Source of the DNA: Fibrisoma montanum | GTDB taxonomy: Bacteria > Bacteroidota > Bacteroidia > Cytophagales > Spirosomataceae | DNA length: 64,000 nucleotides | Assembly: GCF_003583365.1 (NCBI RefSeq) | Contig: NZ_QXED01000001.1 | Coordinates: 682,001-746,000 of the forward strand | Reading direction: 5' to 3' | In this document: in pieces, positions 1 to 8,982 of the stretch | How positions within the stretch are numbered: the first letter of the stretch is position 1 | Layout of the letters: each line of letters begins with the position of its first letter | The notes under the pieces: generated by a model | Seen by the model: the letters and a program-made list of their open reading frames with translations, nothing else | What the model was told of the DNA's origin: nothing | The model's database searches: none | Made by a program: the position numbers and the translations under genes

Positions 1-111
1 TACGTGTACACCTCTCCCGATGAATCGAAAGCTTACAAAGGGCAGGAAGTTGTATCGGCTGCGCCGGTGGTGCCTGAGTTGCAGTTTACTGTGGCGGAGT
101 TGTTTGCTTGA
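1..111 (+). CDS. Uma2-family endonuclease-like protein, C-terminal end only
   Basis: Frame 1 is open from the window edge to a TGA at 109-111 and gives 36 residues. The tail has the pattern of the C-terminus of Uma2 (DUF820) proteins: a short aromatic strand (YVYTSPDE), an acidic/glycine turn, then PELQFTVAELFA, matching the usual PxLxLxxxxLF ending. Uma2 proteins have a PD-(D/E)XK nuclease fold and are abundant in Cytophagales and cyanobacteria; their cellular role is poorly known. The catalytic part lies outside the window, so the call rests on the tail alone. It converges with the antitoxin-like gene that ends 9 bases downstream. Confidence 0.5.
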   Translation, partial: YVYTSPDESKAYKGQEVVSAAPVVPELQFTVAELFA

Positions 112-120
112 TCGAAAGTT

Positions 121-336
121 TTAAGAAATCTCACAAAAAATATCTTCCTCGGATTGAAAGCCAGCTGCTTCGGTATAAGAACGTACCTCCTGGCGAAGGC
201 GCTCCATCTGCTGACGACGGAGATAATCAGTCAGTACTTTCTGAGCGACAACCGCTTCATCCGCATTCGTTAACGCCGTTTCCTGCTGAAGTTTGTTAGC
301 CAGCGCATCATCCAGTGCTATAGTCAGTACAGTCAT
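121..336 (-). CDS. Small antitoxin-like protein (ribbon-helix-helix type), no toxin partner visible
   Basis: 71 residues from the ATG at 336; an upstream in-frame start at 429 would add an unlikely basic tail and run into the carB terminator. The N-terminal strand MTVLTIALDDALANKL followed by two helices fits a CopG/RHH DNA-binding antitoxin, and the acidic helical tail ending SEEDIFCEIS resembles toxin-neutralising tails. Antitoxins of this kind normally overlap a toxin gene just downstream. Here the downstream neighbour is the convergent Uma2 gene, so the gene is an orphan or has a distant partner. The family assignment is inference from pattern. Confidence 0.5.
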   Translation of the reverse strand: MTVLTIALDDALANKLQQETALTNADEAVVAQKVLTDYLRRQQMERLRQEVRSYTEAAGFQSEEDIFCEIS

Positions 337-394
337 AAACGGTCGAATTGATTGAGTAAATATCCGTTTTAGAAACGCAAATCGCAATAAAAGA

Positions 395-426
395 GTTGTG
401 CCACAGCCTTTAAGCCGTGGCACAAC
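395..426 (-). terminator. Intrinsic terminator downstream of carB
   Basis: A 10-bp perfect stem (395-404 with 417-426, arm GTTGTGCCAC) continues after one mismatch by two more pairs. On the minus strand it is followed by CTCTTTTATT. It lies 21 bases past the carB stop. Confidence 0.6.
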
Positions 427-447
427 CATACATAACTCTGCTTCGGC

Positions 448-3324
448 CTACCGGCTCAGGTAGAGATTCCGCTCGGAGTAGACATTCTGGAAGAAATCAT
501 CCGTCAGGTCGTCGATAAAATAGATGCCTTCGCCCGTCGACTTCATCTCTGGTCCAAGCTCCTTGTTCACATTCGGGAATTTGTTGAACGAGAACACTGG
601 GATCTTGATCGCGTAGCCTTTCTTGACCGGTTTGAAGTCAAAATCTTTCACTTTCTTATCGCCCAGCATCACCTTGGTGGCGTAGTTGACATACGGCTCC
701 TGGTAGGCTTTGCAGATGAACGGTACCGTTCGCGATGCCCGCGGGTTGGCTTCGATAACGTAGACCTTTTCATCTTTGATCGCAAACTGGATGTTGATCA
801 GCCCAACGGTCCGCAGCGCTACGGCAATCTTCCTGGTGTACTCCTCAATCTGACGAATCACGTTCTCGCTCAGATCGAACGGCGGCAGCACGGCGTAGGA
901 GTCGCCGGAGTGAATGCCCGCCGGCTCGATGTGCTCCATGATGCCGATGATGTACACGTCCTCGCCGTCGCAGATGGCGTCGGCTTCGGCCTCGATGGCG
1001 TTTTCGAGGAAGTGGTCGAGCAGGATGTTGTTATCCGGAATGTCGTTCAGGATTTTCATCACGTGCTGCTCCAGCTCCGTTTCGTTGATGACGATCTTCA
1101 TGCTCTGGCCACCCAGCACGTAGCTCGGCCGCACCAGCAGGGGGAAGCCCAGCTCCCGCGACAGTTCCAGGGCAGCTTCCGACTCGCGTACTGTGCCGAA
1201 CTTCGGATACGGGATGTCAAGCTTGCGCAGCATCTCGGAGAAATGGCCCCGGTCTTCGGCCAGGTCGAGCGCTTCCCAGCTTGTACCAATGATCTTGATC
1301 CCGTATCGGGTCAGCTTTTCGGCCATTTTCAGGGCCGTTTGCCCACCCAGCTGCACAATTACGCCCTCGGGCTGTTCGTGCATGATGATCGCGTGAACGT
1401 GCTCCCAGAATACCGGCTCGAAATACAGCTTATCCGCAATGTCCGGGTCGGTCGACACCGTTTCCGGGTTGCAGTTGATCATGATGGTTTCGTAACCCGC
1501 TTCTTTGGCGGCTAGTACGCCATGTACGCAGGAATAATCGAACTCAATACCCTGTCCAATACGGTTTGGTCCGGAGCCTAGCACGACAATCTTCTTCCGA
1601 TTGCTCCGAATGGATTCGTTGCCGGGCAGGTCTGATACCGGCTCCGGACGATCCTGCGTGATCGGCACCTGGTTGTTGAAGGTCGAATAATAGTACGGCG
1701 TTTTAGCCTCAAATTCGGCCGCGCACGTATCCACGCATTTGAACACCCGCCGGATGTTGTGCTGCTGCCGGTATTGATACACCTTACTTTCTTTTACGCT
1801 CAGCAAATGCGCCAACTGCCGGTCAGCGTAGCCTTTCTGCTTGGCAGTGCGGAGCAGTTCGGGGGGCAGATCCTCCAGATCATACTGCTGAATTTCGCGC
1901 TCCAGTTCGATCAGTTCTTCAATCTGGTGCAGGAACCACGGATCGATCCTGGTTAATTTCTGAATAGTCCGGAACGACATCCCCGCTTTGAACGCGTCGT
2001 AGATGTGGAACAGCCGGTTCCAGCTCGGATGCTCCAGCGATTTCTTCAGTTCTTCCTGGTCGGTCAGCTCACGACCATCGGCACCGAGGCCGTTCCGCCG
2101 GATTTCGAGCGATTGACAGGCTTTCTGCAGCGCTTCCTGGAAGTTTCGGCCGATACCCATGGCCTCACCTACCGATTTCATCTGCAAACCCAGCGACCGG
2201 TCGGCTCCCGGAAACTTGTCGAAGTTCCAGCGCGGTACTTTTACGATCACGTAGTCGATGGCCGGCTCGAAGAACGCCGACGTTGTGCCCGTAATCGGGT
2301 TAATCAGCTCGTCGAGGTTATACCCGATGGACATTTTGGCGGCAATCTTGGCAATCGGGTAACCGGTTGCCTTGGATGCCAGCGCCGACGACCGGCTCAC
2401 GCGGGGATTTACTTCAATAACAATGATTTCGTCCGTTTGCGGATTTACTGAAAACTGGATGTTACATCCACCCGCAAACTTCCCGATGCCGTCCATTACC
2501 CGGATCGCCAGATCGCGCATCTGCTGGTAGAGCGTGTCGGGCAGGGTCATGGCCGGAGCCACCGTGATGCTGTCGCCGGTATGCACACCCATCGGGTCGA
2601 AGTTCTCGATGGAACAGATGATAATGAAATTGCCGTTGTTGTCGCGCAGCAGTTCCAGTTCATACTCCTTCCAGCCCATTACGCTCTGCTCGACCAGTAC
2701 CTCATGTACCGGCGATGCGTGTAGCCCGTGGGTCAGTGCCTTGTCGAACTCTTCGGGCGTGTTGACAAAGCCGCCACCGGTACCACCGAGTGTAAACGAC
2801 GGCCGGATAACGAGCGGAAATCCAATTTCCTGCGCAATCTCCTTGCCTTCGAGGAACGACCGGGCCGTGCGACCTTTGCAGACGCCGGCGCCCAGTTCGA
2901 GCATCAGCAACCGGAATTTCTCACGGTCTTCGGTGGTTTCGATCGCCTTTATGTCAACGCCGATAATCTTGACGCTGTACTTTTCCCAGATACCGGCCTT
3001 GTCGCAGTCGATGGCCAGGTTCAGCGCCGTCTGACCGCCCATCGTGGGCAGCACCGCGTCGATGGGACGCCCCATTTCCTGGTGCTTCTTCAGGATTTCG
3101 ACGATAGACTTTTTTTCGAGCGGCTTCAGATACACGTGATCGGCGTTGATCGGATCGGTCATGATCGTCGCCGGGTTAGAGTTGATTAGCGCAACTTCGA
3201 TACCTTCTTCACGGAGAGAGCGGGCCGCCTGTGAGCCAGCGTAGTCAAATTCACACGCCTGACCGATGATGATAGGGCCAGAGCCAATAATAAGAACCGA
3301 GCGGATGTTGGGATTTTTGGGCAT
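448..3324 (-). CDS. carB: Carbamoyl-phosphate synthase large subunit, short form lacking the C-terminal MGS domain
   Basis: Makes carbamoyl phosphate from bicarbonate, ammonia (from CarA) and two ATP, for pyrimidine and arginine synthesis. The ATG at 3324 gives 958 residues beginning MPKNPNIRSVLIIGSGP, the usual family start; a GTG at 3345 is the alternative. Two homologous halves are visible, each opening with a glycine-rich strand (GSGPIIIGQACEFDY, and GSGPNRIGQGIEFDY near residue 560) and each carrying an ATP-grasp domain. The protein stops about 25 residues after GPEMKSTGE. In the roughly 1070-residue E. coli enzyme this point is followed by the methylglyoxal-synthase-like domain that binds UMP and ornithine, which is absent here. 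No carA is adjacent. Confidence 0.95.
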   Translation of the reverse strand: MPKNPNIRSVLIIGSGPIIIGQACEFDYAGSQAARSLREEGIEVALINSNPATIMTDPINADHVYLKPLEKKSIVEILKKHQEMGRPIDAVLPTMGGQTALNLAIDCDKAGIWEKYSVKIIGVDIKAIETTEDREKFRLLMLELGAGVCKGRTARSFLEGKEIAQEIGFPLVIRPSFTLGGTGGGFVNTPEEFDKALTHGLHASPVHEVLVEQSVMGWKEYELELLRDNNGNFIIICSIENFDPMGVHTGDSITVAPAMTLPDTLYQQMRDLAIRVMDGIGKFAGGCNIQFSVNPQTDEIIVIEVNPRVSRSSALASKATGYPIAKIAAKMSIGYNLDELINPITGTTSAFFEPAIDYVIVKVPRWNFDKFPGADRSLGLQMKSVGEAMGIGRNFQEALQKACQSLEIRRNGLGADGRELTDQEELKKSLEHPSWNRLFHIYDAFKAGMSFRTIQKLTRIDPWFLHQIEELIELEREIQQYDLEDLPPELLRTAKQKGYADRQLAHLLSVKESKVYQYRQQHNIRRVFKCVDTCAAEFEAKTPYYYSTFNNQVPITQDRPEPVSDLPGNESIRSNRKKIVVLGSGPNRIGQGIEFDYSCVHGVLAAKEAGYETIMINCNPETVSTDPDIADKLYFEPVFWEHVHAIIMHEQPEGVIVQLGGQTALKMAEKLTRYGIKIIGTSWEALDLAEDRGHFSEMLRKLDIPYPKFGTVRESEAALELSRELGFPLLVRPSYVLGGQSMKIVINETELEQHVMKILNDIPDNNILLDHFLENAIEAEADAICDGEDVYIIGIMEHIEPAGIHSGDSYAVLPPFDLSENVIRQIEEYTRKIAVALRTVGLINIQFAIKDEKVYVIEANPRASRTVPFICKAYQEPYVNYATKVMLGDKKVKDFDFKPVKKGYAIKIPVFSFNKFPNVNKELGPEMKSTGEGIYFIDDLTDDFFQNVYSERNLYLSR

Positions 3325-3409
3325 TGGTGGTTGAAGAATAGTCACTCAGCAGGCATTACGGATGGGTTGTCAATAGGTACAACCTTTTGCAATGCTTACA
3401 TCATGACAA

Positions 3410-3539
3410 TCAATGACGATACGGTCATTGACCTCGCCGAAACCGACCCGACTGCCCGAGTGAAAGCGGATTGGTGACAATCAGCCCCCGATTCGTCGGA
3501 CCGATCCGTTTCTGTCTGGTCAAAAATCACGCAAAATTA
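3410..3539 (-). promoter_or_regulatory. carB leader: possible -7 box and an 8-bp palindrome
   Basis: On the minus strand 3539-3532 reads TAATTTTG, matching the Bacteroidota -7 consensus TAnnTTTG, but no clear -33 TTG was found. The resulting leader would be about 185 nt. It contains a perfect palindrome TCAATGAC/GTCATTGA (3410-3417 and 3424-3431), which could be an operator. The rest of 3346-3620 shows nothing else recognisable. Confidence 0.3.
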
Positions 3540-3620
3540 GCGTATGGCGAAGGAAATTGAAAAGGTAAATCGAACAAAAACAGGATGATGGTCTTATTTT
3601 TACTATAAATTCCTCCCGCT

Positions 3621-5057
3621 ATGCACCGACCGTATCTTTATTGCCTTTGTCTGTTACTTACCGGCCTTGTACTTTCCTGCGTTCAGGTGATCGGGCCGGA
3701 AGACTACGTGGCCCCTCAACGTCCCCCAACCAACCCCGGATCCGGCGGATTACCTCCGCAGCAGCAGCCGACCCCGCAAAGGCGACTGTTTATATCGAAC
3801 GGCCAGGTCCGGCTGGGAATTGATCTTAACGCCGGCGGTGCCATTACGTACCTGTCCGAAGCCAACAGCAGTGTCAACATGGTTAACAACGTGGATCTGG
3901 GTCGGCAGATCCAAACCTCGTTGTATGCTGGTCCTATTCCGTACGTCATCAACGGTAAACAGCCCGTACCACAGTGGCGAACACTCGGCTGGAATCCCGT
4001 TCAAACCGGCGATTACTACAACAACCCGGCCCGCGTTGTCAGCTACCAGCAGGGAGAAACCAACTTGTACGTAAAAACCGTGCCTCTGATCTGGCCATTG
4101 TTCAACGAACCGGCCGAGTGTGTGATGGAGCACTGGATCGAACTGAAAGACAACCGGGTTCACGTCCGTTGCCGATTTGCCGTGAGCCGCCCCGATACCA
4201 CCCAGTATGAAGCCCGAACGCAGGAGTCGCCTTGTGTTTATCTGAATGGGCCGTACTACCGGATGATTGGCTACACTGGCCTGCAACCCTTCACAAACGC
4301 TCCCGTTACGGAGTTTACGGAAGCGGGCGTTACCAACCGGTATTCGACCGAGAACTGGATTGGATTGTTCAACGAGCAGGGCCGCGGAGTGGGTTTATAC
4401 CGGCCCAACGAATACCGCTACCGGTCGTCGTTTATGGGAAACTCCCGTACGTCTGGCGAGTACGATTTTTCGAGCGGTTACGTCAACGCGGAAGATTTTT
4501 TGCTGATCGATCACAACGGTCAGTATGAATTTGACTACACGCTGATCCTGGGCTCCATAACCGATGTCCGGCAGTACGTCTACAGCCAGCCCCGCCCGGC
4601 CCGGGTGCCCAACTACCGGTTTGTGAACGACCGGCAGGGCTGGTACTACAGCAACGCAACGGATACCGGCTGGCCGATTCGCAACGAACTTAACGTCCGC
4701 TGGAGCCGGGTCGATACCTCGAAAGTAAACTTCAGGGTCAGCAGTCCGCTGGTATTCTGGCAGGCAACCGAGGTTCCAAAAATTTACATCCAGGCCGCTT
4801 TTCAGACTAAGTCTACAACTGCCCGGTTCAGCTGGCGCAAACCCGACGAAGTAGATTTTTACGCCATCAGTGGCCGGTTTATCGACTTCCCGATTATTGG
4901 CGACGGACAGTACCGAACGTACGAAATCAACCTGAACGGTGTTCCCGGCTGGGAGGGCGTTATCAAACAGATCAGCCTTGATCCAACGCCCGGACAGGAA
5001 CAATTTGAGAAAGGCTCCACGCTTCGCTTACGAAGCATAACGGCCACGCCCCTCTGA
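3621..5057 (+). CDS. Outer-membrane-type lipoprotein of unknown function
   Basis: 478 residues. A lipoprotein signal peptide ends in the lipobox LVLSC with Cys20, followed by a Pro/Gln/Gly-rich linker (about 27-52). The mature part is rich in Tyr, Asn and Arg and in alternating beta-strand patterns. An N-terminal segment (NGQVRLGIDLNAGGAITYLSE) resembles the opening of galactose-mutarotase-like beta-sandwich domains of carbohydrate enzymes, and the C-terminal third has a jelly-roll-like pattern (RFSWRKPDEVDFYA, GQYRTYEINL). This suggests a carbohydrate-related surface protein, but no family was recognised and no catalytic residues can be named. It is transcribed alone and ends in a terminator. 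Confidence 0.75.
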   Translation: MHRPYLYCLCLLLTGLVLSCVQVIGPEDYVAPQRPPTNPGSGGLPPQQQPTPQRRLFISNGQVRLGIDLNAGGAITYLSEANSSVNMVNNVDLGRQIQTSLYAGPIPYVINGKQPVPQWRTLGWNPVQTGDYYNNPARVVSYQQGETNLYVKTVPLIWPLFNEPAECVMEHWIELKDNRVHVRCRFAVSRPDTTQYEARTQESPCVYLNGPYYRMIGYTGLQPFTNAPVTEFTEAGVTNRYSTENWIGLFNEQGRGVGLYRPNEYRYRSSFMGNSRTSGEYDFSSGYVNAEDFLLIDHNGQYEFDYTLILGSITDVRQYVYSQPRPARVPNYRFVNDRQGWYYSNATDTGWPIRNELNVRWSRVDTSKVNFRVSSPLVFWQATEVPKIYIQAAFQTKSTTARFSWRKPDEVDFYAISGRFIDFPIIGDGQYRTYEINLNGVPGWEGVIKQISLDPTPGQEQFEKGSTLRLRSITATPL

Positions 5058-5066
5058 CAAACAGAA

Positions 5067-5090
5067 AGCGCCGGGGATGGCCCCGGCGCT
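5067..5090. terminator. Bidirectional terminator between convergent genes
   Basis: 10-bp perfect GC-rich stem AGCGCCGGGG/CCCCGGCGCT with a 4-base loop (ATGG), lying 9 bases after the lipoprotein stop and 22 bases after the stop of the convergent ferritin-like gene. Confidence 0.7.
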
Positions 5091-5112
5091 CGGCATTTTA
5101 TCATCTGATCGA

Positions 5113-5877
5113 TTACGCAAAGAACGGCGTAACGATGGCCAGTACCGCTTCGCGAGTCAGCGGTTCGTCGAACGCTTCTGACACAGCCGTTGCCGACAGG
5201 CCCGTGAGCTGAACGAGATCGATACCTGCCTGGCTTAAGGCTTCGTCGCCGGCGTAAACACCCTGGGGCGCACCGTTGGCCAGTGTAATCCAGCCTTTCT
5301 CACCCCGCAGATAGCGAATCCGCGCTGCGTGACGAGCCTCTACCGAGTGAATCTGCAGAGCAATCGTCAGCACCTCAGGAGATACCAGCAACCGGGCCGC
5401 CTGTCCCTTGTAAGCCCGTACGCCTGTGTCTTCAAACGCCTGCGCTACGGTGTAGTTTGTCTGAACGTTTGTGAATACGTCGCCAAACGTGCCTTTAGCG
5501 GTGAAGTCGAAGTTCGGCTTCATCACGGCGGCTGAGCCCAGGGCACCCTTCAGCAAGTCAACGTGTGCGTTTTCGTGCTTGGCGATCTGCTCATAATACG
5601 GGCGGGCCATGGCCGGAATGATACCGGCTGCCAGACTGCGGTTATAGAATTCGGCTTCCAGATACTCCAGCGTCAGGGCAAAGTTCAACACCTCGGCCAC
5701 TACGTTATTTTGAGCGTAGGCCTTGTTCAGAACGGCCGAGAAGGCCAGGGGAGCCGTACCCAGGAAGGCTTTCTTCATCCAGCCCTGGAATACGTGGCGA
5801 CGCGTTACATGGTCCAGACGCTCGTATACATCGGCATCGACCTTTTCAATTTCGTTCAGTATGTTTTGGAGATTCAT
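5113..5877 (-). CDS. Ferritin-like domain protein (second of a tandem pair)
   Basis: 254 residues of the Ferritin_2 type (PF13668-like, the dessication-related group). A basic N-terminal stretch (TRRHVFQGWMKKAF) precedes a hydrophobic segment ending near NKAYAQ, suggesting export, possibly by Tat although the twin-Arg motif is not canonical. The four-helix bundle follows. Candidate metal ligands sit in ALTLEYLEAEFY, in IAKHENAHVDLL and in SVEARHAARIRYL, the spacing expected for a di-iron ferritin-like fold. The substrate is unknown. It starts 13 bases after the stop of the upstream paralogue and probably shares its transcript. Confidence 0.85.
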   Translation of the reverse strand: MNLQNILNEIEKVDADVYERLDHVTRRHVFQGWMKKAFLGTAPLAFSAVLNKAYAQNNVVAEVLNFALTLEYLEAEFYNRSLAAGIIPAMARPYYEQIAKHENAHVDLLKGALGSAAVMKPNFDFTAKGTFGDVFTNVQTNYTVAQAFEDTGVRAYKGQAARLLVSPEVLTIALQIHSVEARHAARIRYLRGEKGWITLANGAPQGVYAGDEALSQAGIDLVQLTGLSATAVSEAFDEPLTREAVLAIVTPFFA

Positions 5878-5890
5878 GGCGATTTGGGGG

Positions 5891-6646
5891 TTATGCGCGA
5901 CGACGCACGTTCATGCCGTTGAGAGTTTCTTTGATGTACGGTGTTACCAGAGCCAGTACTTCGACTGGAACCCGAATTTCTTCCAGACCAGTGCTCGGGA
6001 AGATTACGTCGTCACCGGCAAATGAACGACTCTGCGGATCAATCAACGTGCTGATGATCGATGCGTGACGCGCTTCAACCGACACGATCTTACCGGCCAG
6101 TGTCAAATAATCGGCACTCATGATAAACTGACCGGCCCCGTTATAAGCCGATACGCCGATGTTCTCGAACAGGCGGGCAGCACCCAGTACCGCAGCACGG
6201 TTGCTGAAGTTGATGCTGCTGAAGTCAGGCGTCAGACCCGGGATAGCCGCCGAGCCGATAGCCGCTTTGAACAGATCACGGTGAATAATTTCGTGATCGC
6301 GGATGTCGGTCAGAATTCTCCGTTCCATATCCGTCATACCTGAGTACGGCGTTGCAATCACCTGCGTATAGAAGGCGGCTTCCAGCTGCTCCAGCGCATA
6401 CGCGTAGTTCAATACCGTTACATCGTTGTTACCAACGTCCCCAAAGTCGATGGTTCTGAATCCTTCACGAGCGCTCCGGGCCGCTGCGGTAGGGTCAACG
6501 ATTTCGTTTTGGCAGGCACTTAACGCCACACCTGCTGCCGCGGTTACCCCGAGGTAGCGCATGAACATCCGGCGGCCAAGTGCTGCGGACTCTTTGCCGG
6601 TCAGCATCTGACGAACGTCAGTGTGGCCATTAGACTGATTTTCCAT
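5891..6646 (-). CDS. Ferritin-like domain lipoprotein with Tat-like signal (first of a tandem pair)
   Basis: 251 residues from the ATG at 6646; an in-frame TTG at 6655 is less likely. The N-terminus carries RRMFMRYLGVTAAAGVALSAC, a twin-arginine-like motif followed by a lipobox, so the protein is probably exported folded and lipidated at the Cys. The ferritin-like bundle has the ligand motifs YALEQLEAAFY, IRDHEIIHRDLF and SVEARHASIIS, aligned with those of the downstream paralogue. Export of folded, metal-loaded proteins is the usual reason for Tat use, which fits a metal-binding bundle. The physiological role is unknown. Confidence 0.85.
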   Translation of the reverse strand: MENQSNGHTDVRQMLTGKESAALGRRMFMRYLGVTAAAGVALSACQNEIVDPTAAARSAREGFRTIDFGDVGNNDVTVLNYAYALEQLEAAFYTQVIATPYSGMTDMERRILTDIRDHEIIHRDLFKAAIGSAAIPGLTPDFSSINFSNRAAVLGAARLFENIGVSAYNGAGQFIMSADYLTLAGKIVSVEARHASIISTLIDPQSRSFAGDDVIFPSTGLEEIRVPVEVLALVTPYIKETLNGMNVRRRA

Positions 6647-7135
6647 TGAGTACAAAAAGTTTGGTTTGCCGCTTCCCCGTTCATCGGAGAAGTACCATAA
6701 GTACGCACGGATTGGCTACGTAGATTTGTTGATATGTATTATTTTATGTCTTTTGACCGAAACATGAGGTTATGGCTCACCTGCGCGCCTTTTGGCACAA
6801 AAAATTTATAAAAGTCTATTACACCTATGTATTGTTAAATCTTTATCCTTTTTATTCGTAATTAACAGCCTGGTATTAAAGGGATTTACACGTAGGAGCG
6901 CCCAACGCAAAAATCCGTTCAGCCAGGCCTGCTGGACCTGGCTGAACGGATTTGTATCTAGTGGGCAAGAACCGCAACTACCCCCAAAGCCTTCCCGAAC
7001 TACGAAGCAGTCATACGGAATAAAACCCTTAAGGCGAAGCCCGGCAATTGAGCGGTTTGTTGTCGCCGGATGGTAGAGCAAGTGGTAGTAAGGCGGTTAA
7101 CCTACAACCAGACGGTTTAACGAACGTCGATCTGA
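6647..7135. other. Gene-poor spacer of about 490 bases
   Basis: Between the ferritin-like pair and the ABC transporter. The only clear structure is the hairpin at 6911-6953. The remaining sequence is AT-rich near 6720-6880, as expected for the upstream region of the ferritin-like pair, and has no convincing gene, tRNA or repeat. Short open frames on both strands here overlap the hairpin and have no family features. Confidence 0.5.
6911..6953 (-). terminator. Strong hairpin, probable terminator of the ABC transporter gene
   Basis: Perfect 17-bp inverted repeat (6911-6927 with 6937-6953, loop of 9). On the minus strand the stem runs into a T-tract (GGATTTTTGCG), fitting an intrinsic terminator about 180 bases past the transporter stop at 7136. 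Confidence 0.6.
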
Positions 7136-8977
7136 TTACACGCTTTGCATGGTGCTCAGCTTCCGATAGAAACCCTCGTCGAGCGACACCAGCTCGTCGT
7201 GACGACCGCGTTCGATGATACGTCCCTGGTGCACCACCAGAATCTCGTCAGCATGCTGAATGGTACTGAGCCGGTGGGCGATCACCAGCGTAGTCCGGTT
7301 GGCCATCAGGCGCGTGAGAGCTTCCTGCACCAGCTTTTCCGACTCCGTATCAAGTGCCGACGTAGCTTCGTCGAGGATCAGAATGGGCGGATTTTTCAGA
7401 ATAGCACGGGCGATGCTGATCCGTTGCCGCTGCCCACCCGACAGCTTACTGCCCCGGTCGCCGATGACGGTTTGATAGCCATCGGGTTGTGCCACGATGA
7501 AATCATGAGCGTTGGCAATCCGGGCGGCCTCCATTACCTGGGCTTCGGTAGCCGAACTGCCGAAAGCGATGTTATTGAAAATGGTATCGTTGAACAGAAT
7601 GCTTTCCTGCGTTACGATGCCCATCTGCGCCCGCAACGACTCCGTGGTGCAGTCGCGCAGATCAACGCCGTCGATCAGAATCTGACCGGCGGTGGGGTCG
7701 TAAAAGCGCGGAATCAGATCAGCGATGGTCGATTTGCCCCCACCCGATGAACCGACCAGCGCGACCGTTTTTCCCCTCGGCAGATCAAAATTGATGTTTC
7801 GCAGCACCGGTACGTCGGCCTGATACGCAAACGATACGTTCTGCACGCTGATCCGGTCGCGGAAAGCCGTGAGTTCGCTAGCGCCAGGTTTGTCCTGAAT
7901 GGTCGATTCGGTGTCGATCAATTCCAGCACCCGCTCACCGGAGGCCAAACCGCGCTGGGCACTGCTGAACGCATTGGAAATATCCTTAGCCGGCCGCATC
8001 ACCTGCGAAAAAATGGCGATGTAGGCGATAAACTGCGACGGCGACAGGTCCGACTGGTTCGACAATACCAGCGAACCGCCATACAACAGAATTCCCGCCA
8101 CCACCGTTACGCCCATAAACTCCGAGAACGGCGACGCCAGCTCCCGCCGATTGGCCAGCGACCGGATAGCCCGTCGATACGCCTGGTTCTCTTCCCGAAA
8201 CTTACCCATCACGTAGGGCTCGGCATTGAATCCCTTTACAACGCGCATACCGCCGAAGGTCTCGTCCAGCAGACTGATGAGTCCGGCAAGCCGGTGCTGC
8301 CCTTCCTGAGCGTCGCGTTTCATACGCTTGACCAGCGTAGCGATGAAAATGCCGGACACCGGAATGACAATGAAAGCAAACAGCGTGAGCGAAACCGAGA
8401 TGTTAAAAAGTGCGTAGAGGTAGCCGATCAGCAGAAAAATCTCCTTCATGGCCGCCGACAACGTATTGGCAATCGAGTTTTCGACTTCCTGCACGTCGGT
8501 CATGATGCGGGAAATGAGGTTGCCTTTGCGCTCGTTGGAGAAAAAGCCGAGGTGCAGCCGGACCGCCCGCCCGAACACGGCCTCCCGCAGTTGTGCCACC
8601 ATCCGGGCTTTGAACGTTTCCAGTTGCCGCACCGACAGGTATTTGAAAATATTACTCAGCAACACGGACAGAATAATCACGACGCAGACAAACTGCAACG
8701 CACCGGTTCGACCGTATTCCTGGAAATACTGCACGAAATAATAGCGAAACAGATCGGCCAGTTCGCTCGGATTGAGCGAGAAATCTGGGGCTGGTTTACT
8801 CAATAACGACTGCCGTTCCTGCGGACTGATCTGATCGAACAGTACGTTGAGGAGCGGAATCAGGAGCGTCAGGTTCAGCACCGCGAACAAACTGGCCAGC
8901 AGCGAGGTTGGCAGGAATCCGACAATGAACCGCCCCAACGGTTTGGCGTATGATAATAAGCGAAAGTACGTTTTCAT
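7136..8977 (-). CDS. ABC exporter, fused membrane and ATPase domains (MsbA-like)
   Basis: 613 residues: an N-terminal six-helix type IV exporter domain (about 15-335) and a C-terminal nucleotide-binding domain. The ATPase motifs are complete: Walker A GSSGGGKST (409-417), Q-loop Gln457, signature LSGGQ (512-516), Walker B ILILDE (532-537) and the switch His in IAHRLS (about 569). Such half-transporters work as homodimers in the inner membrane and export lipids, lipid A core or drugs; the substrate cannot be read from sequence. It is transcribed alone, with repeat element I just before its ATG. Confidence 0.93.
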   Translation of the reverse strand: MKTYFRLLSYAKPLGRFIVGFLPTSLLASLFAVLNLTLLIPLLNVLFDQISPQERQSLLSKPAPDFSLNPSELADLFRYYFVQYFQEYGRTGALQFVCVVIILSVLLSNIFKYLSVRQLETFKARMVAQLREAVFGRAVRLHLGFFSNERKGNLISRIMTDVQEVENSIANTLSAAMKEIFLLIGYLYALFNISVSLTLFAFIVIPVSGIFIATLVKRMKRDAQEGQHRLAGLISLLDETFGGMRVVKGFNAEPYVMGKFREENQAYRRAIRSLANRRELASPFSEFMGVTVVAGILLYGGSLVLSNQSDLSPSQFIAYIAIFSQVMRPAKDISNAFSSAQRGLASGERVLELIDTESTIQDKPGASELTAFRDRISVQNVSFAYQADVPVLRNINFDLPRGKTVALVGSSGGGKSTIADLIPRFYDPTAGQILIDGVDLRDCTTESLRAQMGIVTQESILFNDTIFNNIAFGSSATEAQVMEAARIANAHDFIVAQPDGYQTVIGDRGSKLSGGQRQRISIARAILKNPPILILDEATSALDTESEKLVQEALTRLMANRTTLVIAHRLSTIQHADEILVVHQGRIIERGRHDELVSLDEGFYRKLSTMQSV

Positions 8978-8982
8978 TCAAT

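Noticed and set aside
910-1515. A 201-codon plus-strand frame inside carB
   Set aside because: Antisense to a highly conserved enzyme, with no family pattern and no independent promoter or spacing.
6806-7081. Open frames on both strands over the 6.9-kb hairpin
   Set aside because: They arise from the inverted repeat and have no signal, domain or start context.
7040-7110. Possible tRNA-like sequence near GGTAGAGCAAGTGGTAG
   Set aside because: No acceptor stem, anticodon arm or GGTTCRAAYCC loop could be built.
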